Below are positions 1 to 9,045 of a stretch of 64,000 bases of DNA, piece by piece. The position numbers were made by a program, and so were the translations under genes. The stretch's first letter is position 1; each line of letters starts with the position of its first letter. The stretch covers positions 22,123 through 86,122 of the forward strand of contig JAACPJ010000005.1 in the NCBI GenBank assembly GCA_009995455.1, written 5' to 3'. Source of the stretch: a bacterium (lineage in GTDB: Bacteria > Patescibacteriota > Gracilibacteria > UBA4473). The notes under the pieces are model-generated. The model saw only the letters and a list, made by a program, of their open reading frames with translations. It was not told where the DNA came from and ran no database searches.

Positions 1-77
1 TTTATATAACTTTTAAAATTTAAATAAAAATTTAGAGTAACAGCGACTACTAAAACTCTTTTCTAGAATCTTTATAT

Positions 78-554
78 ATGCATAAATTGCCTTACTTGCC
101 AGCAGGAAGAGAGATTTTTTATGTGGATATTGACCACGATTTTATGCAGTTGGCCTTTAACGTCGCTAGGAAAGGTTCTCTTGATACCTTGCATCCAACG
201 GGGGCTGTTTTAGTAAAAGATGGAGTGCCGATTGGGGCTGGAGCCAATGGTTCTAGTTTTCATACGCGCCTAGGTTGCGTTAGAAAACTTTTGAGGGTTC
301 CAACGGGTAAATTTTATTCGCTTTGTAGTGGGTGTTCGCCAAAAAATCATGCAGAACAAAAAGCGATTAAAGACGCGTTAAAAAGAAAAAAGGATCCAAA
401 AGGCGCTGATTTATATCTATGGGGACATTGGTGGTGTTGTCAGTCTTGTTGGCAAGCCATGATTGATGCTGGAATTAGGGATGTTTACTTGCCTAAAGGG
501 GCGTGGGATAAATTTGCAAAAGGGAGAATAGAAACCCCCCTTAAAGGTTTTTAA
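78..554 (+). CDS. Cytidine/deoxycytidylate deaminase-like zinc hydrolase
   Basis: The 158-residue product has the zinc signature of the CDA-fold deaminases. HAE at residues 91-93 supplies a zinc ligand and the proton-shuttling Glu. The paired cysteines C121 and C124 stand where PCxxC normally lies, although here the preceding residues are Trp-Trp-Cys instead of Pro. A second CxxC (C83, C86) could bind another metal, as in some dCMP deaminases. The substrate (dCMP, a free nucleoside or a modified base) cannot be told from the sequence. No Shine-Dalgarno stands before the ATG. Its 3' end overlaps the convergent DUF393 gene by 14 bases. Confidence 0.75.
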   Translation: MHKLPYLPAGREIFYVDIDHDFMQLAFNVARKGSLDTLHPTGAVLVKDGVPIGAGANGSSFHTRLGCVRKLLRVPTGKFYSLCSGCSPKNHAEQKAIKDALKRKKDPKGADLYLWGHWWCCQSCWQAMIDAGIRDVYLPKGAWDKFAKGRIETPLKGF

Positions 555-975
555 AAAATGTTAGGGCCAAAATTAGGGCGATAATTGTCCAGAGAATGAA
601 TGTTATTCGACCGACTTTCCACGGGTTGCCTAAGATTATTTTTGCCATCCTGTAGCATAGACTACGGTGCCTGGTGATCCATTTATAAATTCGTTCGCTT
701 AAGGTTGAAAATCCAGGTAAATGCTGGTAGAGCCACCAGCCGCGGTTGTTATCTCCATAACTTAAGGCTTTAAAGGCCGCAGCACTACCTCGATAGATTT
801 CGATTTCATTCACCACCAAATGAATACTTTTAGCACAGTCTATTTCGCTGATTCCAAACGTATTTGTTTGATAATCAATAAAGCTAATTTGCTTTTCTGT
901 GACTTTCTTAAAGTAATCAACGCAATACTGGCAAAATTCACAATCTCCATCGTATATTAAGCTTGGTTTTTGCAT
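541..975 (-). CDS. DUF393 (DCC family) thiol-oxidoreductase-like protein
   Basis: The N-terminus reads YDGDCEFCQYC, the DCC/CxxC signature that defines the DUF393 thioredoxin-like family. The rest of the 144 residues follows that family, with a basic stretch and one hydrophobic segment at about residues 120-141 that should anchor it in the membrane. The role is inferred to be thiol-disulfide exchange; no specific partner is visible. It overlaps the deaminase gene tail to tail, so the two are not one operon. Confidence 0.75.
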   Translation of the reverse strand: MQKPSLIYDGDCEFCQYCVDYFKKVTEKQISFIDYQTNTFGISEIDCAKSIHLVVNEIEIYRGSAAAFKALSYGDNNRGWWLYQHLPGFSTLSERIYKWITRHRSLCYRMAKIILGNPWKVGRITFILWTIIALILALTFFKNL

Positions 976-1055
976 GTTTTTATTTTAGCTATACTTTTTT
1001 TGAAAAACACTTTTATTGATTTTCTAAAGTAGAGGATAATTTTTATCTATTTGAC

Positions 1056-1071
1056 GAGTCTTTAAAGACTC
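1056..1071. repeat. Perfect 16-bp palindrome upstream of the beta-lactamase-like gene
   Basis: GAGTCTTTAAAGACTC is perfectly self-complementary and lies 15 bases upstream of a TATAAT box (1087-1092), which itself lies 15 bases before the ATG at 1108. With no loop other than TTAA it fits a protein operator better than a terminator, and no T-run follows. The function is inferred from position only. Confidence 0.5.
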
Positions 1072-1086
1072 TTAAATTGTATTCGA

Positions 1087-1092
1087 TATAAT
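1087..1092 (+). promoter_or_regulatory. -10 box (TATAAT) for the 1108 gene
   Basis: An exact TATAAT hexamer 15 bases before the ATG gives a predicted transcript start 8-9 bases before the start codon, so the mRNA leader would be almost absent. No good -35 lies 17 bases upstream. The palindrome at 1056-1071 occupies that place. Confidence 0.5.
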
Positions 1093-1107
1093 TATCGTAA
1101 AAATAAA

Positions 1108-2139
1108 ATGAAATCGCCTACTGTTAAAATCTTCGCAATTTTTTGTTTAGGAGTTTTTCTTGGCATTGGTACTGCCTGGGCGTTAAGCGAAATAATTGAT
1201 TTGAGAAATATCAAAAACTCAGAAAGAAGTTTTACTTTAGCGGCTCAATATACAAATCCATATTTGGAGTGTCCTGGCTTTAGTGGAAACGATATAAAGC
1301 TAGAGTCGGCTCGAGAAGAAATTTTAGATTTGATTGACGAAAGAGAAGAAAATGATGATAGCTTAGAAATTTCAGTTTATGCTCGTGATTTAAACAACGG
1401 TCCTTGGATGGGAATTAACGAAAAGCATACCTATGTTTCTGCGAGTTTAATGAAAGTGCCCGTTATGATGATTCTTTTAAAACAAGTTGAGGATGGGCGA
1501 TTGAATCTTCAAGATAAATTAATTTATGAGCCGGAAAAATTAGATCCAACTAGAGAGGTGAATAATGATGCCGTGGAAGCAGTGGCTTTAATGACACCGG
1601 GAGAAAGTTATTCAGTAATTGATCTAATGACGCGTATGATTGTTTACTCAAGCAACGAAGCTTTTTTTACTTTACTCACCATTACAGATATTGATGATCG
1701 TAATTCTTTTGAGAAAGCGGTAGGGGTAAATTGGAATGAACCTGAATACCCTGCTATGGTGAGTGTTAAAAACTACAGTGGGTTTTTCCGAGTGCTTTAT
1801 AATGCGACTTATTTGAACCGTGAAATGTCTGAGTTTGCCCTAAGTATCTTAGCGCAAACGCGTTTTGATTTTGGAGTCAGAGCTGGTACTCCGGAAGGGA
1901 CGATCGTGGCCAATAAATATGGTAACCAAGAACAGTATCAGCCAAATGACAAAGTGCTTGAAAGTCGTAATGAGCTTTATTTAAGTCGTAAAACTAAGTT
2001 TTTGCACGATTGCGGAATTGTTTATCACCCCCTAGGTCCCTACGCCTTGTGTGTTATGACAAGTTCAGCCGAGAAAAGTAATATCGCCTTAAGCGAAATT
2101 ATTGCTGATATTTCTGCGATTGTTTACAAAAATCGTTAA
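1108..2139 (+). CDS. Class A beta-lactamase-fold serine hydrolase, membrane anchored
   Basis: The 343-residue protein starts with a hydrophobic signal/anchor (about residues 7-27). It then shows the order of motifs of the beta-lactamase/transpeptidase fold: SxxK with S113 and K116, S-S-N at 181-183 in place of SDN, and a KTK near the C-terminus in place of KTG, followed by an HDCGIVY strand. It therefore probably acts outside the membrane as an acyl-serine hydrolase. Whether it opens beta-lactams or trims peptidoglycan peptides is not decided; the altered KTG argues against assuming resistance. The debranching enzyme gene follows almost at once. Confidence 0.75.
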   Translation: MKSPTVKIFAIFCLGVFLGIGTAWALSEIIDLRNIKNSERSFTLAAQYTNPYLECPGFSGNDIKLESAREEILDLIDEREENDDSLEISVYARDLNNGPWMGINEKHTYVSASLMKVPVMMILLKQVEDGRLNLQDKLIYEPEKLDPTREVNNDAVEAVALMTPGESYSVIDLMTRMIVYSSNEAFFTLLTITDIDDRNSFEKAVGVNWNEPEYPAMVSVKNYSGFFRVLYNATYLNREMSEFALSILAQTRFDFGVRAGTPEGTIVANKYGNQEQYQPNDKVLESRNELYLSRKTKFLHDCGIVYHPLGPYALCVMTSSAEKSNIALSEIIADISAIVYKNR

Positions 2140-2171
2140 ACCTTAATTTGAGAACGGCTTTTAATTACTTT

Positions 2172-4073
2172 ATGATGCCTAAAATGAACGGGCAAGAAAA
2201 CAAAAATAAAGAATGGCTGCAAACCAATAATATTGGAGGTTTTAGTAGTGGGGTTGTGAGCGGGGCTCCGAACCGTCGTTATCATGGTTTGCTGTGCGCG
2301 AGTTTAAATCCGCCAACAGAGCGGCACTTGCTAGTTTCACATTTAATTGAAACCGTTTTAATTGATGATAAATCATATGCTTTATCAACCGAGAATTATT
2401 TAAATCATCGTTCAGAGCCCGAAATAGAAACTCGTTTTAAGCAGGCCCCTTACGCTCACTGGGACTACTCCCTAAAAGGAGGCCGTTTGGCCAAATCGAT
2501 TATTATGATTCCGGATGAAAATACTACGCTCGTGCGCTATGAGAATACGGGTAACTTACCATTAACTTTGTTTTTAAAACCTTTGCTAGCCTTACGTAAT
2601 TACCATTCATTAAGAACCGAAACGGCCTCGGTTGAAGTTAAAATTGAGGGCAATACGGTTTGGGTTCAGGGTTGGGGTGAACCGAAAGTTTATTTATCGA
2701 GTAATGTCGCTAATTGGCAGAAAACTGAAGACTGGTATCATCAGCTTTATTACCAGCAAGAGGCGGAGCGCGGTTTTGACTCGGTTGAAAAAAATTTTTC
2801 TCCCGCGGAACTTGAGGCCACCCTGCAGCCACAGAAATCGCTGGTGCTTAAGTTTAGCACGCAAGAGGGGCCCTTAAGTGAAAAGCCTTTTATTGCGGCC
2901 GATAAGGCCTACTTACCAACGAATGAAAAAGATCATTTTAAACTTGATATTGCCCGTGCGGCCAAGCAGTTTTTGGTGCACCGGGAATCAAGCAATACGC
3001 CCTCAATTTTAGCCGGTTATCCTTGGTTTACTGATTGGGGGCGAGACACTTTGATTGCTTTGCGTGATTTTCAAGATTTTATGCATCCATCTGAGGCCCA
3101 ACAAATTATTAAAACTTTTTTGCAGTATGAAAAGAATGGTTTAATTCCAAATCGTTTTCCGGACGATGCGCACGATGAGATTGAATATAACACCGCAGAC
3201 GCAACGCTTTGGCTGTTTTTGGCTTTATGGGAGTTGCAACAAAAACACCGAGACGACGACTTTTTAAAAGAGATTTTTCCAAAGTTAACGAATATTATTA
3301 AGTCCCATATTGTTGGCACTGATTTTGGAATTAAGGTGCATAATTCTGGTTTGCTGATGGCCGGAGAAGCGCCATGGCAACTGACCTGGATGGACGCAAA
3401 AATTGGCGATCAAATCTTTACGCCAAGACGTGGTTGTGCCGTGGAAATTAATGCGCTTTGGTACAATGCTTTAAAAATTTATCAGGCTTTTCAAAAATCT
3501 CTGAAAAACAATACCTTAGATATTTCGGCCTACATTAAGGCTTTTGAAAATCGTTTTACTTTAAATTTTTGGAATCCTAAAACTTTGGGACTTTATGACG
3601 TGATAGATGAACAGAATATTCCAGATGAATCTATTCGACCTAATCAGGTGTATGCGCTTAGCTTGCCCTTCACTATTTTGCCAAAAGCGAAGCAAAAACT
3701 CGTTTTGCAACAAATTAGCGAAAAGTTATATACCCCTTTAGGATTGAGAACCCTGGATGTTAATGACCCGGCATTTGAGGGTTTTTATGAAGGCGATGCT
3801 TGGGCCCGTGACAAAGCCTATCATCAGGGCACGGTTTGGCCGTTTTTACTTCGAGAATACTATGTAGCCTACGAAAAAATTTATGGACGAAGTAAAACAA
3901 AGGGGGCGATAAATAAAGATTTAGAAAAACTTAAACATCACTTTTATAACGATGCTGGCATTGGCAGTGTTTCAGAAGTATTTGACGGCCTTAGCCCTGA
4001 ATCAGGAAAGGGCTGCCCACAACAAGCATGGAGTGTCGCTGCCCTGTGGAAACTCGTAAAAATGGCAGACTAA
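2172..4073 (+). CDS. Glycogen debranching enzyme (archaeal/bacterial GDE type)
   Basis: The N-terminal region carries EWLQTNNIGGFSSG and APNRRYHGLL, typical of the GDE N-terminal domain. The C-terminal two thirds form the (alpha/alpha)6 amylo-alpha-1,6-glucosidase domain, with DWGRDT around residue 290 and an EGDAWARDKAYHQGTVWPF block near 540. At 633 residues it has the normal length of this single-function family, which removes alpha-1,6 branches from glycogen. The frame is open back to a TTG at 2148; I prefer the ATG at 2172, but no ribosome site decides it. It should work with the glucan phosphorylase at 34013. Confidence 0.88.
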   Translation: MMPKMNGQENKNKEWLQTNNIGGFSSGVVSGAPNRRYHGLLCASLNPPTERHLLVSHLIETVLIDDKSYALSTENYLNHRSEPEIETRFKQAPYAHWDYSLKGGRLAKSIIMIPDENTTLVRYENTGNLPLTLFLKPLLALRNYHSLRTETASVEVKIEGNTVWVQGWGEPKVYLSSNVANWQKTEDWYHQLYYQQEAERGFDSVEKNFSPAELEATLQPQKSLVLKFSTQEGPLSEKPFIAADKAYLPTNEKDHFKLDIARAAKQFLVHRESSNTPSILAGYPWFTDWGRDTLIALRDFQDFMHPSEAQQIIKTFLQYEKNGLIPNRFPDDAHDEIEYNTADATLWLFLALWELQQKHRDDDFLKEIFPKLTNIIKSHIVGTDFGIKVHNSGLLMAGEAPWQLTWMDAKIGDQIFTPRRGCAVEINALWYNALKIYQAFQKSLKNNTLDISAYIKAFENRFTLNFWNPKTLGLYDVIDEQNIPDESIRPNQVYALSLPFTILPKAKQKLVLQQISEKLYTPLGLRTLDVNDPAFEGFYEGDAWARDKAYHQGTVWPFLLREYYVAYEKIYGRSKTKGAINKDLEKLKHHFYNDAGIGSVSEVFDGLSPESGKGCPQQAWSVAALWKLVKMAD

Positions 4074-4081
4074 AAGCTGTT

Positions 4082-5527
4082 TTATAGAGGAGATAGAGTC
4101 TGCCCATCTGCTTCGTCTTTCACAATCCAGCCATGCTCTTTAATTTCATCTCTTAGTTTATCGGCCTCGGCCCAGTCTTTATTTAATCTGGCCTCTGATC
4201 TTTTTTGCAATAATATTTCAACTTCTTCCGAAAGGTTGTTTTCTTCGAAACTTAAGACAGCAAAGATTTCATTAAAATCTTGTTCTAAGAATTCTACCAT
4301 CAAAAGGGCTTCGTCGGCCGAAAGGGCTTTTGAATCCCGTAATTTTAAGCCTTGAGCCACTAAGTCAAAAACAGCGGCTAAGGCCTCGGCGACATTTAGA
4401 TCATCTGTTAAGGCGGTGGTGTAATTTTTCCGCGCTTGATCTACCAAATCAGAATTTCTATCTTTTCCAAAATCGGGTTCTGCGTCACACAGCGTTTCAA
4501 ATAAACGATGCGCTTCTTGAATTCTGGCAATAGAATTCCTCGCTTGAACTAAGCTGTCTTCGGTGAAATTTAAAGCCGTACGGTAATGAGCCGCCAATAA
4601 GGCATAGCGAATTTCAGCCCCCGTATATCCTTTAGCCAGTAAGTCACGAATGGTGAAAAAATTGCCTTTTGATTTGCTCATTTTTTGTCCATCAACCAAT
4701 AAATGTTTGGCATGCAACCAAACAGGAATGCGGTAGCTATGGCTGCACTCGTTTTGTGCGATTTCACATTCATGGTGTGGGAAAGCATTATCTTCACCAC
4801 CAGTATGAATATCGGTGTGTGGTAGTAGGGCTTGGCTCATGGCACTGCACTCAATATGCCATCCCGGGAACCCTTTTCCCCAAGGTGATTCCCACTGCAT
4901 TAGATGTTTTTCATCGGCGTTTTTCCACAGGGCAAAATCAAGTGGGTCCTCCTTTTCATCGTTTATTTCTACTCTGGCGCCGGCTTTTAAATCTTCAAGT
5001 TTATTTTTTGAAAGCTGTCCGTAGTCTTTAAATTTAGCAGTTCTAAAATAAACCGAACCATTGGCTTCGTACGCATAACCTTTATGAATTAAAGTTTCGG
5101 TCATAGCTATTTGCTCGGCGATAAAGTCTGTGGCTTTTGGCCGATGATCTGGAGTTTCAATTCTTAGTTCTTGTTCGTCTTCAACAAAAGCCTGCGTGTA
5201 AAAATCAGCTATATCCCAAGCGGTTTTCCCTTCGGCTTTGGCTTTTTTAGCGACTTTATCATCGCCGTCTGCGTCTGCTAAATCGTCATTAGTTAAATGG
5301 CCTACATCGGTTATATTTTGTACTTTTGTAACGCTGTAGCCCGCATATTGCAACATTCTGGTAAGAAGATCCGCCATTAAAAAAGATCGGAAATTTCCGA
5401 TGTGCGCAAAATCGTAAACCGTTGGGCCACAACAATACAGATTTACCTGGCCTGGGGTTTTCAGTTGAGGATCTAAAGCTTCCTTTTTACCACTGAGTGA
5501 ATTGTGAAGTTGTACGGGTTTTATCAT
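4082..5527 (-). CDS. cysS: Cysteinyl-tRNA synthetase
   Basis: This is a full-length class I synthetase of 481 residues. The N-terminal block YCCGPTVYDFAHIGNF holds the HIGH-type motif (HIGN, 42-45) and a zinc-ligand cysteine. GWHIECSAM and HHECEIAQ supply the other zinc ligands, and KMSKSKGNF is the KMSKS loop. The C-terminal DALR-like helical domain and a small tail are present. It charges tRNA-Cys. It is convergent with the debranching enzyme, 8 bases apart, and may be co-transcribed with the cation transporter upstream of it. Confidence 0.96.
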   Translation of the reverse strand: MIKPVQLHNSLSGKKEALDPQLKTPGQVNLYCCGPTVYDFAHIGNFRSFLMADLLTRMLQYAGYSVTKVQNITDVGHLTNDDLADADGDDKVAKKAKAEGKTAWDIADFYTQAFVEDEQELRIETPDHRPKATDFIAEQIAMTETLIHKGYAYEANGSVYFRTAKFKDYGQLSKNKLEDLKAGARVEINDEKEDPLDFALWKNADEKHLMQWESPWGKGFPGWHIECSAMSQALLPHTDIHTGGEDNAFPHHECEIAQNECSHSYRIPVWLHAKHLLVDGQKMSKSKGNFFTIRDLLAKGYTGAEIRYALLAAHYRTALNFTEDSLVQARNSIARIQEAHRLFETLCDAEPDFGKDRNSDLVDQARKNYTTALTDDLNVAEALAAVFDLVAQGLKLRDSKALSADEALLMVEFLEQDFNEIFAVLSFEENNLSEEVEILLQKRSEARLNKDWAEADKLRDEIKEHGWIVKDEADGQTLSPL

Positions 5528-5548
5528 CGAAAATCAGCATATAGATTT

Positions 5549-6418
5549 TTAGCATTGCTTCAATCCGCACGATTCACCTTTAAGTTCTATTTCAATGGTA
5601 ACATGATGAATGTCTGCTTTTTCGAGTTCTGATCGGATCATTTTTTTCGCATTTTCGGCTTCCGCTTTATTTAAAATAACGGCATGAAGGCTGGCGACAT
5701 GATGTTCTCCGTCCAAGCTCCAAACATGTAAATCATGAATGGAATCAATCTCTGCAATTTGTTTTAAGGTTTCTGAAAGGTCTCCTAAGCTGACATCTTC
5801 TGGAATACATTGCAGAAATATTTCAGCGCTTTCTTTTAATGCTTTAAAGGCGTTATAGAGAATAAAAAGAGAAACTCCAATGGCGAGTAAAGAATCAAGA
5901 ATATACCAGCCCGTAAAATAAATCACTATGGCTCCGACTAATACAACCGCCCAACCTAAAACATCTTCCCATAAATGCAGCGAAATAACCTTTTCATTCA
6001 TTGATTTACCGCTTTGCATTTTAAAAACCGCAAAGCCATTCACCGTGACGCCAAAAACCGCCATTATTATCATCAGCGAAGACGCAACTGGTTCAGGGCT
6101 TAGAACCCGAGGGATGGTTTCTATTAAAATAAAGGTTGAGCCGCCAATTAAAATCAGAGCGTTAAACAAAGCGCCCATTAATGAAAATCTTTGCCAACCA
6201 TAAGAATAGTTTTGGGTGCGAGGTTTACGAGCGAGTTTAGCAAGTCCCCAAGCAAGTAAAATCGATAAACAATCGCCTAAATCGTGCAAAGCATCTGAAA
6301 TAATAGCGACGCTATTACTCAGTAGTCCGCCAATAAGTTCGATGATTGCAAAACCAAGGTTCAACCAGAATACCAGCTTTAAATTTTTTGTGCCGTTGTG
6401 ATTATGTGAGTGAGACAT
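5549..6418 (-). CDS. Cation diffusion facilitator (zinc/cadmium efflux type)
   Basis: The 289-residue product begins with a histidine-rich stretch (HSHNHN) and has about six membrane segments. Two HxxxD metal-site motifs are visible, ISDALHDLGD in the second helix and HLWEDVLG in the fifth. A C-terminal cytoplasmic ferredoxin-like domain carries IHDLHVWSLDGEHH, which is usual for the CzcD/ZitB branch. The tail ends with two cysteines (CGLKQC). It probably exports Zn2+ or a similar divalent ion by proton exchange. The ion is inferred. Confidence 0.88.
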   Translation of the reverse strand: MSHSHNHNGTKNLKLVFWLNLGFAIIELIGGLLSNSVAIISDALHDLGDCLSILLAWGLAKLARKPRTQNYSYGWQRFSLMGALFNALILIGGSTFILIETIPRVLSPEPVASSLMIIMAVFGVTVNGFAVFKMQSGKSMNEKVISLHLWEDVLGWAVVLVGAIVIYFTGWYILDSLLAIGVSLFILYNAFKALKESAEIFLQCIPEDVSLGDLSETLKQIAEIDSIHDLHVWSLDGEHHVASLHAVILNKAEAENAKKMIRSELEKADIHHVTIEIELKGESCGLKQC

Positions 6419-6483
6419 AGTTTAACTTTATAATTCTGTTTGTTAATAATCGAGCTTATTATTGGTTTAGTGTCTCATGACGA

Positions 6484-6512
6484 TTGATTTAATTCCGAAT
6501 ATGTGTTATAAT
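6484..6512 (+). promoter_or_regulatory. Promoter for the PA14-like protein gene
   Basis: TTGATT (6484-6489) and TATAAT (6507-6512) are separated by exactly 17 bases, a standard sigma-70-type arrangement. The ATG is at 6533, 20 bases after the -10, so a leader of about 13 bases is expected. Confidence 0.65.
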
Positions 6513-6532
6513 ATATTTTAATAAATTAAATT

Positions 6533-8008
6533 ATGAATTTAGAAAAAAAGGTCTTATTTGTTTTTTTTGGAGCGCTTGGCCTGTTGGCTCTTAGTTTAAT
6601 GCTTAGTTTTATAATCTCTCAGACTGAGTTGAGTTTACAAAGGCAAGTCTCAACTCCACCGTCAGATGTGGTTTTAGAAATCGCCGGAGAAGACTTAGAC
6701 CGCGTAAATATTGAGACAGATGATTACACTTCTTTAGATTATTTACCCGGCACAGTGCAAATAGTGGAATTTGATGAAGACTTAGTTCTTTCGGCACAAA
6801 GACCGATTAATTCTGAATTTATAGAACAGCGTCCTATTACTCCAGAAAAAAGAACCGATACAAAAGAAAAATACTACGTTGCAGAAGGAACCCAATGCCA
6901 AGTAATTCGTTACGCTTGTGAGAGTGGTTGGGATTATTTTTCAGATGAAGTTGGCTGTGGTTGTGAAAAAGTAGTAGAGCCTGAGCTTAAAGAAGTTAAA
7001 AACACTGAAACCTTAGATTATCCGATTGTAAAAAGTGATTGGGGACAAAACCTAAACCCTGCTGGAGAAGCCCCTTTAAATCAATGGCAAGCCTTTTATT
7101 TTAGTGCTACCAATCCTAATGAAGTGGTTAAAACTGAAGTGGTGGACCGCTTAAGTGTGAATTTCAATTGGTCTGATATGGATATTGAGTCAGAAGAATT
7201 TGCCGCCTATTGGGTCGGTGATTGGGAATTTGAAGAAGAGACGGTCTGGGCCATTAATGTGTCGCAAGGTTGGTCTAAGGCTCGAATATTTATTGATGAT
7301 CGTTTAGTGTATGCGGGTGATTCAAGTGCAGAGCTGCTCCATGTTTTTACAGCCGGAACCCATCGTATTGAGGTAGAATATTTGAATGCTTGGCACACGG
7401 TAGATTTTTCGGCTAATTTTGGAGAGCCGGTGGAGCGTATAAGTAAAGAACGTTTACCGGAGTGGATTAAACTTAACCGTCTGGATTCCTTATCTTTGGG
7501 GTTGGTGAGTGTGTATGAATCTAATAGTTTTGATACTCGAATTCCAATTTCGTTTGCTGATAAAAATGAGCCAGTATTGCTACTGCTTTCTTCATACAGT
7601 GGGGTTGAATGGAATTTAGATTTGATGCCTGAATGGGTACGAGGTGTGGTGGTGGCTTCTTATGAAAATAGTACTCGTGCGGTCGGAGTGCCAGCGTCCG
7701 TACCTTTAATCTATTTAAATGATTATTTGGATTTGCCGTATCGCTTGCAGCCTGAATGTAGTAGTTTTGGTGGTTATTCGCACTGTGAGCACACGGGTTT
7801 GGTGGGGATAGATGCGGTCATAGAACCATTATTTGCAACGACTCCCAAATACTTTTCTGGAGCGTACAACACTCCAGGGTTAATGATGCCAGATCTTAGC
7901 ATTTCTGACGATTTACGTAATAATATTAGAACTTCATACGAAAAGTGGAAAGACCAGCAACGTAATGAGGCCAAAAAAAAGACTGACTTTGAGGGTTTGT
8001 TTGATTAA
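6533..8008 (+). CDS. Membrane-anchored protein with a PA14-like domain
   Basis: This protein has 491 residues with one N-terminal membrane helix (about 7-29) and a long outside part. A small cysteine cluster (about 120-145) resembles a calcium/EGF-like or protease-inhibitor motif. The middle (about 190-300) reads like a PA14 beta-barrel, with FAAYWVGDWEFE followed by a RIFIDDRLVYAG strand and an HRIEVEY strand. This is the carbohydrate-binding fold common in adhesins and glycosidases. The C-terminal 180 residues are not recognised. A role in sugar or surface binding is inferred. Confidence 0.55.
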   Translation: MNLEKKVLFVFFGALGLLALSLMLSFIISQTELSLQRQVSTPPSDVVLEIAGEDLDRVNIETDDYTSLDYLPGTVQIVEFDEDLVLSAQRPINSEFIEQRPITPEKRTDTKEKYYVAEGTQCQVIRYACESGWDYFSDEVGCGCEKVVEPELKEVKNTETLDYPIVKSDWGQNLNPAGEAPLNQWQAFYFSATNPNEVVKTEVVDRLSVNFNWSDMDIESEEFAAYWVGDWEFEEETVWAINVSQGWSKARIFIDDRLVYAGDSSAELLHVFTAGTHRIEVEYLNAWHTVDFSANFGEPVERISKERLPEWIKLNRLDSLSLGLVSVYESNSFDTRIPISFADKNEPVLLLLSSYSGVEWNLDLMPEWVRGVVVASYENSTRAVGVPASVPLIYLNDYLDLPYRLQPECSSFGGYSHCEHTGLVGIDAVIEPLFATTPKYFSGAYNTPGLMMPDLSISDDLRNNIRTSYEKWKDQQRNEAKKKTDFEGLFD

Positions 8009-8026
8009 ACCCAAGTATGACAAATT

Positions 8027-8048
8027 CTAAGCTTTGAACTAAGCTTAG
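8027..8048. repeat. 8-bp inverted repeat just upstream of the methyltransferase
   Basis: CTAAGCTT and AAGCTTAG are perfect complements separated by six bases. The right arm ends six bases before the ATG at 8055. It could be an operator or a hairpin that hides the start codon. No T-run follows, so it is not a terminator for the preceding gene. Confidence 0.4.
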
Positions 8049-8054
8049 TGTAGC

Positions 8055-8876
8055 ATGAAAAAAGCTTTGCGATACGCGCTTCCAGTTCCCGTTAAAAAAT
8101 TTTTAAAAACAACGGTTTATACAATCCTTGATGTAAAAGATACTTTAACTGGGAAGCGTGATAAATCGTATCCTCCGCGGCGACTAAACTTTGTTGGTAG
8201 TGCTGATTTTAAAGCGGTTGGCGATGAATTTGCCGGACTTTTTAAAGACTTAGGTGGCTTAAAGCCGACCGATAGAGTTTTAGATTTAGGTTCTGGAATT
8301 GGCCGAATGGCTTTGCCTCTAACCGATTATTTAAAAAAGGGGGAGTATGAGGGTTTTGATATTGATGCTCGTGGCGTTGAGTGGTGTCAAAAACAGATTA
8401 CACCAACCCATCCTAATTTTGAGTTTCAGTACGTTGATTTGTACAACAAATATTATAATCCGAAAGCGAGTGTGAAACCGTCGGAGTTTGAGTTCCCTTA
8501 CGCCGATAACAGTTTTGATTTTGTGTTTGCGACCTCTGTTTTTACCCATTTGCTACCTGATGATGCCCAGCATTATTTAAAAGAAATTGAGCGCGTTTTA
8601 GCCCCGAATGGAACCGCCTTTTTAACGTGGTTTATTTTAGATGAAGTTCGTCTGCAACAGATGAAAACAGAATACGCTAATGCTGATTTTGCTCATCGGT
8701 TTGAAGGTTCAGATTTCTGCTTCTACTCTCATCCTGGAAACCCGGAAGCAGAAATTGCATACACCGAAAAATGGTTAAATCAAAAACTAGGACTCTATGA
8801 ACAACATCGCGGCACATGGTGCGGTGAAGCGGGAGTTTCGTATCAAGATATAGTGATTTGGAACCCTAAAAAATAG
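8055..8876 (+). CDS. Class I SAM-dependent methyltransferase
   Basis: The 273-residue protein has the glycine-rich motif I VLDLGSGIGR at 75-84, an acidic residue after strand 2 (EGFDID), and the FDFVFATSVFTHL motif after strand 4, the usual Rossmann methyltransferase order. The basic N-terminus resembles that of glycan- or lipid-associated methyltransferases, but no substrate can be named. Its last 11 bases overlap the end of the DUF5989 gene on the other strand. Confidence 0.8.
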   Translation: MKKALRYALPVPVKKFLKTTVYTILDVKDTLTGKRDKSYPPRRLNFVGSADFKAVGDEFAGLFKDLGGLKPTDRVLDLGSGIGRMALPLTDYLKKGEYEGFDIDARGVEWCQKQITPTHPNFEFQYVDLYNKYYNPKASVKPSEFEFPYADNSFDFVFATSVFTHLLPDDAQHYLKEIERVLAPNGTAFLTWFILDEVRLQQMKTEYANADFAHRFEGSDFCFYSHPGNPEAEIAYTEKWLNQKLGLYEQHRGTWCGEAGVSYQDIVIWNPKK

Positions 8877-9024
8877 TGTAAATAAAAGGCGCTAAAGCGG
8901 AGCCTTGTGTAAAAACAATTAGCAAACCCAGTAACGTTAAAATTAAGAGTAGTGGAAACATCCAGAACTTTTTTCGTTCTACCATGAAGCCCCACATATC
9001 TTTAACGGTTTTTAGTTTGCTCAT
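8866..9024 (-). CDS. DUF5989 small membrane protein
   Basis: This short gene encodes 52 residues: a charged N-terminus with LKTVKDMWGFMVERKKFW, one membrane helix, and the ending GSALAPFIYTIF. That is the pattern of the DUF5989 family of tiny membrane proteins, often found beside sugar-nucleotide or carbamoyltransferase genes. Its function is unknown. It is the last of three minus-strand genes (9830 to 8866), 21 bases after the rhomboid gene, and its stop lies inside the methyltransferase end. Confidence 0.75.
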   Translation of the reverse strand: MSKLKTVKDMWGFMVERKKFWMFPLLLILTLLGLLIVFTQGSALAPFIYTIF

Positions 9025-9045
9025 CGGCAGGTATTAAATGTTTTT

